Assembly: GCA_025175895.1 (NCBI GenBank)
Contig: CM046003.1
Location: 43,233,335-43,297,334, forward strand
DNA: 64,000 nt
DNA from: Wurfbainia villosa
Lineage: Eukaryota; Streptophyta; Magnoliopsida; Zingiberales; Zingiberaceae
Reading direction: 5' to 3'
Position 1 is the stretch's first letter; each line of letters starts with the position of its first letter. Shown here one piece after another: positions 11,776 through 24,766 of this stretch. Both the position numbers and the translations under genes were made by a program. The notes below the pieces were generated by a model. It saw nothing but the letters and a program-made list of their open reading frames with translations. It searched no databases and was not told where the DNA came from.

Positions 11776-14700
11776 TGTCACGCCCCGAGAGTATGCCGAG
11801 CCGAAAATCAAACGGACAGCACCTCCCCTGTACGTGGCAACATTTCGGGTTAATACAAGGCCCGTAGGCCCACAATAACAACAATATATATATCAAAACA
11901 ACAACTACACAAAAACACAGTGGAAACAAACCACAACAATACAACAATCCCACACATGCATACCGGTATGACTAACACACCACAACATAAAATCTCGACA
12001 AAATCTGAATATACAACATATACATCACGAAAACTCCAAAATACAATGCACAACGAACAGCAGGCCCAAAACAAAACACGGGAGCCTCGTGAGATGAGAT
12101 GACGTCAGCCGGCGGTGCTCCAAGCTGTCACGAAGTCTTCTACCTGTTACCTGGGCGACAGAAAAACCCAGGGTTTGTGGGGGTGGTGAGTAAAACTCAG
12201 CAGGTAATAGAAAACATGTACATATGTAATATCACAAGTATTTCGACCACATAATCTAGATGTACAACAGGTATATCAACATAATATATAAATACAAGCA
12301 TATACCGTCTAACTGAAATGAATAACATAAAATGCAGACATACCTGAAGTCTGCTACGCTACTCTGATCCAACCTGAACATATATCCAACATATATATAA
12401 CAGGAAGAGTAATACTAACACATAATCTACTCATGCTACAGGCTAAAGTATCTATGGTCTATCCAACACATACCAATATCTGACACAACTGTATAACATA
12501 TGTAAGAAACATACATGAATATGATGTCCACCCAAATGCAGCAAGCATAGTACAAACAAATGCAACATCACAATAATCATATATATATAGACTGTATCTA
12601 TATATATATTAATCTCAACCATCCATATATATATATATACATGCATATATGTATATATATATGGTAATATGCAAAGCGCCATAAGATACGGCTATGCAGC
12701 ATGCATGGTCATGTCGGCTCACCCTAAAGCTACCACGACCCCAGTGTGCCCTCGGTGGCTCGAGCATAACAACTGTCCCAACTCAACACCAACCACTACT
12801 CTCGAGTGGCCGAGTGGGCAGTATGATCGAGTAGCATATAAGCGTAAAGAGCAAGCTACACGATGGGGGTCTCTGCTGTTGGCCACTCCGACAGTCACTA
12901 CCCATGAGTGGTCGAGTGCCACACACGCAGGACTACGACACGCAAATCCAACTACCACCGTCTATAGTGGTAGAGTGCGACACCACAATGCTCTGCCCTC
13001 ACACGGGTGACTCCTCCTATGAGTAACCGTGGAGGCAGGATGACTGGCGACACTCTCAACCACAAGGGAGACCTCGTCGCCAGCGTGCATGCAAATGCAT
13101 GAATGCAATGTCTCACATACAGACATCCACCATAGACTCTCTATCCTACAGATAATCATACTAACCAGATCAACGCACTCTCTATCCTACAGAGAGTCGT
13201 ACTCAACTGATCATAATACTCTCTATCCTGTGGAGAGTCATACCAATCTAATCGACGCACTCTCTATCCTGTAGAGAGTCATACTCATCTGATTATAACA
13301 AGCTAGGACCACCGGTTCGTAGCGATACCCTAAGTATCATTCCTCTGACCATTTACACAATACATGTTCGATGGTAACATACAACCTAAGGGTACTAGAA
13401 CTAACCCTAGGTTAAAGACATTATCTACCTACGGATGACCTTTTTGCCCAATGTACAATCAGGTTGTCATCCGGACTTTACTAATTGCACTTAACTTAAA
13501 CAAATTCTAAGTTACTTGCATCACCTATATGTATAACTCCTAATCATGATAAAATAAACATGATATCAACAATGGAGTTAATAGCCAATGGTAAAAGATC
13601 AAGCATACGATAAAAAGAACAGGGTCAAGGTAATATGAACACCTAACATGCTTATATCAATAACTAAATCTGAATGCAATACATCTACCCGGACCAGGTA
13701 GGAAATTACCCACCTGATTTGTAGTTCGACTGATTGTATTCACATCCGCAAACCTGCCTCGAATCGAAGTCCTGAAACCATAGAATCAAAATAACTCTAG
13801 TCTCCACTAACCACCAATATAATCCAATAATAACATATTCAAATCAGTTTACTAAATTAATATGATACACAACTATCAACAACCAAACCTCACTTACCAA
13901 GCCTAGCTTTCATTTGCTCGACTTCTTGATCCTCATCAGATCTACTCAATTGCCAAGAAATACGATATGTAAATCTACAATTAACACCACTATATTAATG
14001 ATCACAAACAAATATGATGGTTCTCCAACTATATCATTATTAGGTCAAAGCTTACCTCATCTGATCTACATATCAGATCAAATATATATATAAACTAGCA
14101 TCATATCTATTGATACCATTCTCAGATAAAGGCTTACCTCACATTACCTGTCAAATTTAGATTCCGTGCTCAACTCCATCAACTGCCCATTCAATGTAAC
14201 GGCGTGCTCAAACCCATAGCTTATCAATGCGATGAAACACACTTTGGCAACACCATCCAATCAACATTAACCCATTCGTAGTCCCCCAATAACATGCCAT
14301 ACCGAGTATCAGCAACCTTGCAATCCACCTGCAGTCATAGTCCCCAAACTTACATCCGATCCAAGATGAAAACAACCAGAATTAACCATCATGGAGAACT
14401 CACCAACTGTTGCATCACATCTCGTCCCAAATCCGTTCGATTACGTATTGCTTTTAGCGGATTGATAGAGACAAAAGTGCGGCTCATGCTTACGGGTCGG
14501 AATCTCACACCCCAAATTTCATCATCCGCCGGGAACCAATAGGAGCAGCTGCCCTAGTCCCCAAACAGATCTGGACTTGTCGCGAGAACTTCGCCCGCTC
14601 GAACAGAACTAGTGTAGACATTGCCGGCGTAAGTCTCCAGTCGCTGTCCGCTCCGGTAGTGATCTCAGCCCCCAAATCTCCGTATCGAAATCGCGGCACA

Positions 14701-15258
14701 AGCCTCTCGCCTTAGCTCCGGCGATCGGCGCGACTCATGATCTCGAGCGATGGTGACGAGTTCTTCTTTGTCGGGATCACGCGGGAGAAGGAGCGCCGGC
14801 GATTGAGCGAGATAAGAGCGTGGCTAGAGCTTGGCGGCGGGATCGATCAGAAGGCTCGCGATCGGTGGCGGCGACTGCGGCAGTGCGAGGAAGAAGACGA
14901 CGATAGTTGATCGCTCGCTCGGCAGCCACAGCGGAGAGGGGAAGCGTCTTCGAGCGGCAGAGATTCGGTCGGGGAGAGGAATCGTGCGAGAGGAAGTCGG
15001 CGAGATCGGGAAAAACGATCGACGATGGAGAAATAGGAGTCGCGATCGATGGGAAACAAAAGAACTAGATTAATTAGCCATTTAATATAGTCTAAACAGG
15101 CTTTATAAAAGCCTATTCGCTTTATCCCCATGAAATATCCATACAACCTCCGTTTAAATCCAGAAAAATTTCTAAAAATTCCTGAAAAATTCCACAAAGA
15201 TATTTTATCAATTAACGAGGAATATTTTATTTTATTATTTTTTTTCTGATATTTTACA
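11776..15258 (-). repeat. 3' LTR of the gypsy element (3483 bp)
   Basis: On the plus strand it begins TGTCACGCCCCGAG and ends GATATTTTACA; it matches 24767-28286 along its length. It holds a TA-rich microsatellite (about 12580-12662), an array of short hairpin repeats (13130-13285) and a GC-rich block (about 14540-15010). The open frames here (for example around 12669-13010) recur in both LTRs but show no protein family. Confidence 0.88.
13130..13285. repeat. Hairpin repeat array in the 3' LTR
   Basis: Four spaced copies of an ACTCTCTATCCTxYAGAGAGT unit at about 41-base intervals. Most can fold, because CTCTCT pairs with AGAGAG around a small loop. The same array is at about 26126-26290 in the other LTR. 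Confidence 0.8.
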
Positions 15259-15271
15259 TTCTCCCCCACTT
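15259..15271 (-). other. Polypurine tract of the gypsy element
   Basis: The minus strand reads AAGTGGGGGAGAA directly before the 3' LTR start TGTAAAATATC. Plus-strand priming site by position and composition. Confidence 0.8.
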
Positions 15272-15339
15272 ATAAAAATTTGGTCCCCAAATTTTGTACT
15301 AACTTGCAAAAATTTACTTCAAGCAAGTTTCCGAAAGGA

Positions 15340-16110
15340 CCACATACCTTCCTCAAGTGACCAGATGAGACCATCGAGCTCGGATAGTATCTTCCAGCTC
15401 CTACTTAGCCTCCTCATCGGTATGATGCTGTCATCCAACCTTTACGAGTTGGATGATTTTCGTCCCATTACTGTCGCTCCTTGCGACCCAGGCTCCACCC
15501 TGGAATCACCTCGTAAGTTGCATTAGACTGAGGTAGTATCAGAACCTCTTACAGAACATGATCATATCACGACACGTATTTCCTCATCATATAATCATAA
15601 AATACGTTATGAACACCCACAAGTGTCGGAAGTAAAGCCAATCGATAAGCTACACCTCCAAAATCCACGACACAAAATCTGAATAGATCCTCAAACGTCT
15701 AAATGATACACTCAGACTGTTCATCTGTCTGTGGATGAAATGTTGCACTAAGCCGAAGCTCTGTGCCCCTAGTCTGGTGCAGACTTTTGCCAAAATCGCG
15801 AGGTAAATCGCGAATTTCTATCCGATACGATACTTAAAAGTACCCCACGCAATCTGATAATCTTTCGGTAATACAACGCTGCCGGATGGTCCAACGAGTA
15901 CGACCCACGAATAGAAAAGAAGTGAGCTGATTTGGTCAGTCGATCCACAATCACCCAAATCGCATCACGTCCTTTACGGGTCCTAGGCAATCCCGTAACG
16001 CAATCAATTGTGATATGCTCCCACTTCCATTCCGGAATCGGAATTTTCTAGAGCAATCCATCGAGTTTCTGATATTCAACCTTCACCTGCTGATATAGTA
16101 TATATCCAGC
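15340..16110 (-). pseudogene. Gypsy integrase with chromodomain-like tail, degraded
   Basis: Read on the minus strand. PIPEWKWEHI and TGLPRTRKGRDAIWVIVDRL (about 16060-15930) are the start of the gypsy integrase core with the first Asp; VSIVSDR-like residues near 15820 hold the second; HPQTDEQSE near 15740-15715 supplies the Glu. Soon after comes YRLALLPTLVGVHNVF, the C-terminal region, much closer than in intact integrases, implying an internal deletion. The tail has LVKVGWQHHTDEEA and ELEDTIRAR, matching the chromodomain region of Tekay/Reina-type chromoviruses. Several stops and shifts make it a pseudogene. Confidence 0.75.
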
Positions 16111-17204
16111 AGCAAAGTCTGTGGTATTTCTCTTCATACCGTTCCCATCAGTATAAAACATCTCAAATCTCGGTACATCCGAGTACCACCAAGGTACATA
16201 GCCCATCTTGAATGATGTGCTATCTGTAACGACTCTTCCATGATTGGTCGCGTGTCCGAACACACTATCCTTATCAGAGAAGGAGAATTATCTTCTCAAA
16301 AGAGAAATCCATCAACCATTCAAAATCCACTCTACCACACACTCTATAAGTGCATGGAAGACTATAGCGATCAATCTCCCTTGTTGCAACTGTTCGCGCT
16401 CCAGCAACTCCATTGTAGCTACCCAGTAGCTTGTTAAATTCAAGGAGCACTTCTGCTCCATACCACTACAAATCCAGATAATAATTACTAAAGTCATGTC
16501 ATGTATATGACAGACTATTTCGTAGTTTCTTAATTGACGTAAGCATAAGGTACGCCTCATTCAACTACATCGGAATCGCTCCGATCCCTGAAATGACGCA
16601 TCTGCGTACATCATCCTTTTATCCACACCGGAAGGATTAATTAATACTCGTGTAAAAGTTAACTGCCGTCTAGGTCTTGTAAACTGGTTTCACCAGCTTT
16701 CAACTAAATTCTTTCCATCACTCTCTTGGTCAAATAAGTCCGTGGTATAGTAATGCCAAACATTCTATCCACATTTACCGAATTAACTAAAACATACAAG
16801 GAAAACCACCAACTACAGTGGTCGAGTGCGCAACTCCAACTACCACAATCAACAGTGGCTAGGTTACGCAACTCCAACAACTACTAACTGATCCAATCGT
16901 GTCCAAGATACACGATTCTCAAATCCAGTGGTGACTAAATCGTTTATTAGTCTAACAACTTAATCAAAACTCATAAAATTCATACCAAGTATGAAATTGT
17001 TGTCTTTACACATTTGCATCCCCTTTACTCTACGCTGATGATATATCAATCATCACAATGACAATGATACTTATATGACACTATGTTATTATCATATCAA
17101 CTCTCCAGTCGTAAACCAACCCTAGAGTATACACAAGTGTTCTTAGCTGATCTAAACAGATCATTTATCCTCAACGTTGGATATTTACTTTCAACAATTA
17201 TCGC
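16111..17204 (-). other. Gypsy internal DNA, no readable gene
   Basis: Lies upstream of the integrase remnant, where RT and RNase H would be expected, but I see no RT motif in six frames. Around 16800-16870 short TACCAC/GTGGTCGAG units resemble those in the element's own LTR (about 12780-12970). Confidence 0.5.
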
Positions 17205-17209
17205 ATTCC
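17205..17209. other. Target duplication of copia A, left
   Basis: ATTCC, repeated exactly at 22318-22322. Confidence 0.85.
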
Positions 17210-18270
17210 TGTTAGTGCAGGGGCACTAGATAATCGAACCTGTGTTTTGATTATAGCAAAGATACAAAGTTAAGTTTACATCGTTATCTCACGAGCTATC
17301 AAGTGTGCAGAAAAGTATTAAAGCTAGAGCTGAAGGCTAGCGACACCCGGAGGAAGCCGCGGTGGTCGGGCGACACTCGAGTGACTTCGGAGGGAGCCGA
17401 AGGAATCGAGTGGAAGGCCAGAAGTGAGAGCTACTATCAAGGTAAGATCGTGTGAGTGAGAGATTGTAAGGTCGTGTCCTCTTTACGGGGATGACCGTAG
17501 GCGGCGATCCGACTAAGACTTCCTGTGGAAGGTCTAGGTCGAGATCGGACGGTTAGAAACCGTCGTATTTATCATTTTCCGAGCTAACCTCTTATTGCAG
17601 GGAAGTGGCCAAGCTGGCAGTTGACTGCTAGACATGGAGTAGTCGACTGATGCCCATCAATCGACTGATGGGAGGCATCAGTCGACTGATGGCGATGATT
17701 CAGCTTTTGCGCTAGGTCAAAACGGATAACGTTTGATGCGGCCACTTCGCGATAAAATTTGGACAACTTCATGATCCGTTCCGAAAAAAGAGGAGACAAA
17801 TTCAGAGGCCAAAATCTATAAAAGGAGGGGAGGATTCCACTTCAAAGACATCAAGTTTATTCATCAAGTGCTCCTACAACGCCAACGCTCCAACATCGTC
17901 ATAACGCCGACGCAACGTCAAGTTTCGATCTTCTTCGTCGGCAGCAGAATCAAGTAATATTTTTGATATTGTATTCTTTGTTTTTCTTCATAACGAGGTG
18001 AGGTAGGCTTGTTGCCTCATCCTCGTATATTCGGTTTTGTGATCGTTGTCTCCTACCTCCAACGAGGAGGAGACGTTATAGTGCTTTGCCCTCCGTACGC
18101 GGTCTAGGACCGATAGAGCCTTGGAGTAGCAACCGCTGGGTTGTGAACCAAGTAAAATAAACGTGTTCATTTATTTTTCGCTGTGCTTACTTTGCGTATC
18201 GAACGAACGAAAAAGAAAAGATTTACGATCGCTATTCACCCCCCCTCTAGCGACGCTTCTCGATCCAACA
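17210..18270 (+). repeat. 5' LTR of copia A
   Basis: TGTTAGTGCAGGGGCAC... to ...CGATCCAACA. It carries the palindrome CATCAGTCGACTGATG at 17676-17691 and a TATA box CTATAAAAGG at 17816-17825. The end sequence 'ATTCACCCCCCCTCTAGCGA' style is shared with the solo LTR at 29336-30458, so the two are one family or close relatives. Confidence 0.88.
17816..17825 (+). promoter_or_regulatory. TATA box in copia A 5' LTR
   Basis: CTATAAAAGG, conserved at 21863-21872 in the 3' LTR and at 29958-29967 in the related solo LTR. Conservation across copies supports a promoter role. Confidence 0.65.
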
Positions 18271-18272
18271 AT

Positions 18273-18284
18273 TGGTATCAGAGC
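18273..18284 (+). other. Primer binding site of copia A
   Basis: TGGTATCAGAGC, two bases after the LTR end; complementary to initiator tRNA-Met. Confidence 0.88.
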
Positions 18285-18753
18285 GGGGGCGCTAAGATTT
18301 GGTGAAACCACCAATCTAGCACGTTTTGGTTTTCTGTTCGTATTTTTTTTGATTCATATTTTTTTTGGTCTTTTTCCTCCCGCACTACTAATCCAAGACG
18401 AAGTCTTGGTACGTTCTTTGGTTGTGTGCTTGCACGTTTTCTCTCTTGGAGTAGCCGACGGTAAAACGGCTTTAACTTTTCGCACAAGTGGTCTCACATA
18501 CCGATCTCCCTACCAAATCGAAGCTCTCAGAACGATCTACATTTCTTACGTGGGTTTACCCTCGTAACAAGCTATTTCAGCCCCAAAATCCAACGTTTAG
18601 TACCCTTTCGGGACATCGAAGGTCGAAGTTTGAGTTTTTTAGTTTCTTATTCTCCTTATTTATTTCTGTTTATTTCCTATTATTTCCCTTTTCTAATCCA
18701 AGACCAAGTCTTGGAATTCTCTTTGGTTTTTATTCATATTTTGCAAGATATTT

Positions 18754-20139
18754 AATGGCTCACATTGAAGGGGTATAGCACCACCCGACCTCCGTTCTTT
18801 AACGGAAATGATTTCCGTTATTGGAAAGGTCGGATGGAGTGTTTTCTAAAAACACAAGTCGAGACTTGGATAATAATCCAAACCGGCTTTGCTCTACCCA
18901 CCAATGATCAAGGAGAGGCCTTGGATTTCAACAAGTGGACAAATGCAACCAAGAGGCAAATCGAAGCCGATGCAAGAGCAACCCAAATATTGCAATGTGC
19001 CTTGTCCAAGGAGGAACTCAACCGCATCGGACCATTCATTAGCGCCAAAGACCTCTGGAACAAATTGATTGATTTACACGAAGGGACGGCCGATGCTAAG
19101 GTATGTAAAAGAGATTTACTTTTAAATAAAGCATAATCTAAAGATGCAGGATCATGAGACCGCCACCCAACTACATGCGCGGATCCAAGATATCGTCAAC
19201 GGTCTTCATTCGATCGGGCAAGCCATAGAGAACCGGGACCTTATAAGGTACGCTTTAAATGCTTTCCCTAGGACTACCTTGTGGGAATCCATGGTCGATG
19301 TCTACAAGGTCTCTAAGGACCTTTCGAAGCTTAGGTTAGACGAATTATTTTTCGAGTTTGAACTTCATGAGCAAACTAACGTGGTTCGGGCCGAGAGAGG
19401 TATTGCTCTACTTGCAGGACAAAGAAGGAAGCTACCTACTAAGCAAGTAGATGAACTCGAACCCGAAGACGAATCCGAATCCGAATCCGAAGAGGAGGCC
19501 ATAATAGTCAACATTGTGCGGAGAATAGTTCGACAAGAAAGAAGGAAATTGAAGAATGAGAACCAAAAGAAAAATGGATCAAGGAAAGCCTTCCATGCAA
19601 CTTGGGACAACAGAGAAGACATAGCTTACATGGCAAGAACGGAGGAGTCCGAGTCAGAATCCGAAGCCGAGTCCAACTACAACTCCGACTCCGACCCCGA
19701 AGATTATTTCGAGAGAAAACTCAAAGCCGGACCAAAAGGGAAAGTCAAGGTTAATCGCTCTTTAATTAGTACACTTTACAGTACAATTAAAATGCTTACT
19801 AGGAAATTGACTAAGTCCGAGTCTAGGGTTGAGTCATTACTTGAGGAGGTTGAAACCCTCAAGCAAGAGGCTACTCTAACCTCTTCAACTAGTCAAGTTC
19901 AAGAGGGAAACTCAACCCAAATTGAAAAACTTGAGGAGGAGAATTCTCTTTTGAAAGACCGAGTTCAAGAGGTTGAGGGTAGGTTGGAAAGGTTCACATT
20001 GGGATCTAAGAACCTTAATCGACTACTTGGAACCCAAAGAGTCGTGTACAACAAAGCCGGACTCGGATTTAAGTCAAAGACTACGAATAGGTCTTATATG
20101 TCTATCGTAAATCGTAGTCATCAAAGAGTCCAAGCATGA
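18754..20139 (+). pseudogene. Copia A gag-like gene, frameshifted
   Basis: The expected ATG at 18754 reads MAHIEG and then hits TAG because of one extra G near 18770. The downstream frame gives YSTTRPPFFNGNDFRYWKGR, the DUF4219 start also seen in copia B. Blocks FISAKDLWNKLIDLHEG and AFPRTTLWESMVDVYKVSK with DELFFEFELHEQTN are UBN2-type Gag. A second shift lies near 19136-19144. The rest is acidic (Glu/Ser tract, about residues 105-125 of the 19144 frame) with a coiled-coil-like region and no CCHC zinc knuckle, unlike copia B, whose Gag has one. Structural protein of virus-like particles by family; broken here. Confidence 0.8.
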
Positions 20140-21245
20140 GTCCCAAAGGTTTTATTGAACTCACATATAAGGACTAATAAGTATTGGATTCCTCAGGATC
20201 AAGTTCATTATTTGAATAGACCATATTGGTTCAATGGTCCAGGGGGAGCTAACACTAAAATAGTATACCCGAGTACTGAGCAAAATCATTGAATATTTTT
20301 CTTTAATTTTTAAAATGGTTAGATAGGAAAAATAGTTAGTCAACTCTTGACAACATAGTATCAGGACGCGACGAGATGATAGTACGTTAGGGAAACAAAG
20401 TCTCGTGTATTCAGGCTAGATAAGGCGTATCTAGCTTGGTGCACTTGACAGAGTGGAACTAGCTGAAGCTACCTCGCAGTATCCTAAACTAGTTAGACCA
20501 GGAAGTAACCCTAAGTGACTTAAGTGATATTTTCTTGAATTTGGCTTTGTCTAAGGAAGTGGTCGTTGTTCCGATCAAAGAAGGCCCCTGTGCCTCGCCA
20601 CGACCTGGAAGCCAGTTTCTCGAAAAGTTACTTAACGATCTAAAGGTTAAATCTGAATCTAACCCAAGGTTGACTATCTTTAATCAATTTAAAATCATCT
20701 CACAAAACATATAAGGTGAACAAATTCTGAGACACATAGAATGGGTGAGATGTTAAGGATAATTGAAATATACTTAAAACAATCTTCAAATTACTACTTA
20801 TTTTCCCAACTATTGTACTTAACAACTCTTAGGCCAAAGTTTAGCGCCCCCTACATCTCTTATACTTCATATATTTGACTAAGGGAGAGAGCAAACTAAC
20901 CCTAAAGGTTATATTACAAACCTTTAGATTATTGGTGCAGAGGGATACACCTCGAACCAATCTATCTAACTACTACTAGACGCATGCTTGGACTCATATT
21001 TGATTTATCTAGATGCATGTATAAATAATATTGTTTTTAAACCCCTATTTTATACAAAAACCCCAATTTTTTTTTATTTATGGCAAAAGGGGGAGAAGAG
21101 CGAAAGTTAAGGGGGAGTAACACAAAATTTGACTTTCAAAACTCACCTAGGGTTAAGGGGGAATTTTTGGGAATGACATTCATCATCTCCTATACTTGTT
21201 TTATGCTTTGATTTCCCTTAACTTTGTGTTGGTTTGCCATAGATC
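20140..21245 (+). other. Copia A post-gag non-coding region
   Basis: About 1.1 kb without any pol domain. It has the GGGGGAGC/AGGGGGAG purine runs common before plant copia 3' LTRs (near 20240 and 21085-21160). Confidence 0.6.
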
Positions 21246-21258
21246 AAAAAGGGAGAGA
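21246..21258 (+). other. Polypurine tract of copia A
   Basis: AAAAAGGGAGAGA directly before the 3' LTR. The same tract precedes the copia B 3' LTR. Confidence 0.8.
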
Positions 21259-21259
21259 T

Positions 21260-22317
21260 TGTTGGTGCAGGGGCACTAGATAATCGAACCTGTGTTTTGA
21301 TTATGGCAAAGACACAAAGTTAAGTTTACATCGTTATCTCACGAGCTATCAAGTGTGCAGAAAAGTATTAAAGCTGGAGCTGAAGGCTAGCAACACCCGG
21401 AGGAAGTCGCGGTGGTCGGGCGACACTCGAGTGACTTCGGAGGGAGCCGAAGGAATCGAGTGGAAGGCCAGAAGAGAGAGCTACTATCGAGGTAAGCTCG
21501 TGTGAGTGAGAGATTGTAAGGTCGTGTCCTCTTTACGGGGACGACCGTAGGCGGCGATCCGACTAAGACTTCCTGTGGAAGGTCTAGGTCGAGATCGGAT
21601 GGTTAGAAACCGTCGTATTTATCATTTTCCGAGCTAACCTCTTATTGCAGGGAAGTGGCCAAGGCTGTCGGTATTGTGGACATGGAGCGATCGACTAATG
21701 CCCATCGATCGGTGATGGGAGGCATCAGTCGACTGATGGCGACGATTCAGCTTTTGCGCTAGGTCAAAACGGATAACGTTTGACGCGGCCACTTCGCGAT
21801 AAAATTTGGACAACTTCATGATCCGTTCCGAAAAAAGAGGAGACAAATTCAGAGGCCAAAATCTATAAAAGGAGGGGAGGATTCCACTCCAAAGACATCA
21901 AGTTTATTCATCAAGTGCTCCTACAACGCCAACGCTCCAACATCGTCATAACGCCGACGCAACGTCAAGTTTCGATCTTCTTCGTCGGCAGCAGAATCAA
22001 GTAATATTTTTGATATTGTATTCTTTGTTTTTCTTCATAACGAGGTGAGGTAGGCTTGTTGCCTCATCCTCGTATATTCGATTTTGTGATCGTTGTCTCC
22101 TACCTCCAACGAGGAGGAGACGTTATAGTGCTTTGCCCTCCGTACGCGGTCTAGGACCGATAGGGCCTTGGAGTAGCAACCGCTGGGTTGTGAACCAAGT
22201 AAAATAAACGTGCTCATTTATTTTCCGCTGTGCTTACTTTGCGTATCGAACGATCGAAAAAGAAAAGATTTACGATCGCTATTCACCCCCCCTCTAGCGA
22301 CGCTTCTCGATCCAACA
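21260..22317 (+). repeat. 3' LTR of copia A
   Basis: Near-identical to 17210-18270 with a few substitutions and a short region of differences around 21660-21715. Palindrome at 21723-21738. Followed by ATTCC. Confidence 0.88.
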
Positions 22318-22322
22318 ATTCC

Positions 22323-24746
22323 ATCTTCGATAATCGATGCATAATTTTAAAGGTTCATCCCTCTTTTATCAAAGAGTTCTGGATCCTTCTCAAGGAGAAA
22401 TACTGGGATAGATAAATATCTCCTTCCAACATCTCCTATAATCACAACTTATGTTCTTCCAATTTCCCTAGTGTTTAGTAACACTTATACCAGTCAAATT
22501 ATCACCCGATATAGGATCTTCGATATCGTAACTATTTCCGCAATCATTTCGATCGCCTACTCCACTTGCCTATGCAGCGGCAAGCCTAGGAGTTCATTCG
22601 AAACTATATCTGAACACTCTCAGATTATACGCACATCCGAGAGACATATCGTACCATACTTCCAACAATTGGACCATCCATAAGGATATGTCCACAGTAA
22701 AAGTATGTATTTCAAAGTCTAAGGGCATCCCTCGACTTCTTAATTATTGATCCACATCTCACCAGATGGTAGAGATACCACCGACCCACAAGTCGATGTA
22801 TAGGACCTTCTAATCCACACTAGGAATGTTCTAGACAAAGATACATGTAAACTACAAGTATCTCCCAACATATTAACCCAGAGGGTAAAACTAGAGTAAT
22901 ACCCTGAACGATGAAATATCTGTCGATCTGATCCCAAAGGCTCCATGCAGGTCTCGACCCTTCTCCGAAGAGAACCAGATCAGATCCAATAGTTCACGAC
23001 AAAGCGGTCACATTTCTGCGACGAATGCCGTGAGGATTTTTCCTAGACCATCTGATCTCATCACTTAATCCTACGAGCTGCAACTATAGAATACTGAATA
23101 AATACGACCATTGTCGTATACTCTCTCTGTACAAATCAAATCACATCTGAGGGTAACTGTTATTGTATGCATGAGTCTTCCACGATGTCTTCTGCTGATG
23201 CTGCTTCTGTGATGATATCTGCTGTAGGGAAGTATCAAGAAACTTCACCCATGCCTGAGGTAGTAGGTTGCTGCTGACGAAATAACCCAATCTTCTGTGC
23301 TGATCTCTGCTGTCGAGATGATACATCATCCTCCCGGAACACCATTGGTAGTCTTCAACTAAGTCTTCAAAGTACACCTCCTCCACTGTACTAGTTGCTC
23401 AACAATAGCAACAGCTGAACTGTTCCAACAGATAATCTAGCTTCACGTGTCTTCGTGATCTGCACTGCACGCACACAATCCCTTCGGAGTCTTTTTTCTG
23501 ATTTTTGCTGATATCCACAAGAACCTTCTGATGATCTGCGATTGGTCTTCTATAATCGAAAAGTAGCTCAAGGCCTGTGACCCTGATATTGCTCCTTTTA
23601 TCCAACAATTGGAGACTTCTGACTCTATTAAGTTGACCTGCATTATTTGCTTATCGGTCTTCAACTCTTAAACCCTTGTACGGAGTCATTTCTAAACTCC
23701 TGTCTCAATCCAACGTCTTCCGGTAGGATCTGATAGAAGATCCCGGCATCCTAATCTAACTATAAGCCAACAATCGTAGGTGGCTTAAAATATCCATTCA
23801 TCTTCTTGAGCTATTAGGTGGTCGTAACCTCTGCAAGTCTCACGACCCTGCACAGTACACTGTTACTAACCGAGCACCCTTTCTTGAAGCTCAAGAATTC
23901 CTTACAATGTGTCACTAAAAGTGACACGAGGAAATACACTCTTTCAACATCACTAAACCATGATCACGTGATGTTTTATTTCCCGAAGATTATTTTCTGC
24001 ATTTATCACCAAATACTGGCTTGATCCCGATACTGGTATACAAACAACTCTTCTTTCTCGGTATAACATGAGTTAAGTACTCAAAAGTACTCTCAAAGTT
24101 ATACAACTCAGTACTAACAACTCAGGGATAAAATCCCTATGAAACACCGTAACCTAGCCTTCCGCTATCTGCATCACAATAGTCTACATGTTTGTTCATT
24201 ACCCACAGGTAATGATCTGACTAGCACAGTTAGTGGAAATCTCTAAGACTGTAGTCTCTGATTTCCATAATAAATGTGACGACTGAGCCCCTGTTTTCCA
24301 ACTCGGTATCAGTCGGCTCTCAGAGGTAAATTACCTCCTCGACACATGTTCAAGACTCACAGACTCAACAGGTCATTTCCGTGGTCAACTTATACCACAG
24401 TTACAAATAATAACCAACACACTACAGGTTATTCCCTGGTATAAGCATCTAAATGCATAGCCAACATAACCGAGAATATAAACCCTAAAGGTCACTCCGG
24501 TTGGTCACCTCGGTGGACGACCCCTACTATAAGTCTGCTCAGGTGTCATAACTCTATGGTATACACCTACTGATCAAGTTTAGATAAATATCTACTAAAC
24601 CATAAGTTATCAGGAATTCTTACCTCGTGCTGCTTGGAGCTCAGCCCGCTGTCCATCTAATCTCAAAAACCAAAACCGAATAAATCGACTCCCGAGAATC
24701 CAAGACTCGACTCAAAAACAACATTGTATGACATCGCAGAACCTTG
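22323..24746 (-). other. Gypsy internal DNA, 5' side (gag position), no readable gene
   Basis: By position this should carry gag and protease of the minus-strand gypsy. Short minus-strand frames near 23141-23386 and 23399-23664 are Gln-rich or Ser/Arg-rich but match no Gag domain I recognise. Treat as degraded or non-coding internal DNA. Confidence 0.45.
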
Positions 24747-24759
24747 GGCTCTGATACCA
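24747..24759 (-). other. Primer binding site of the gypsy element
   Basis: The minus strand reads TGGTATCAGAGCC, seven bases from the LTR end GGGGCGTGACA. Complementary to initiator tRNA-Met. Confidence 0.85.
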
Positions 24760-24766
24760 CTAAAGT

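Larger units (their letters stand above)
17210..22317 (+). mobile_element. Gag-only Ty1/copia element (copia A, TR-GAG type)
   Basis: Two LTRs of about 1.06 kb (17210-18270 and 21260-22317), exact duplication ATTCC, tRNA-Met primer site, a gag-like gene and a polypurine tract. Only about 1.1 kb separates gag from the tract and it has no protease, integrase, RT or RNase H. This matches terminal-repeat retrotransposons with GAG domain, which depend on enzymes from other copia elements. It inserted inside the gypsy internal region. Confidence 0.88.

Noticed and set aside
12452..13159. Several hydrophobic or Tyr-rich frames in the gypsy LTR
   Set aside because: Produced by the TA microsatellite and LTR repeats; duplicated at 25442-26155 with changes that do not preserve a protein.
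14831..15073. GC-rich frame of Arg/Gly character
   Set aside because: Lies in the GC-rich block of the LTR; the partner LTR has frame-changing indels here.
18273..18284. tRNA-Met-like sequence that could suggest a tRNA gene
   Set aside because: Only the complement of the tRNA 3' end is present at each site; these are retroelement primer sites with no cloverleaf.
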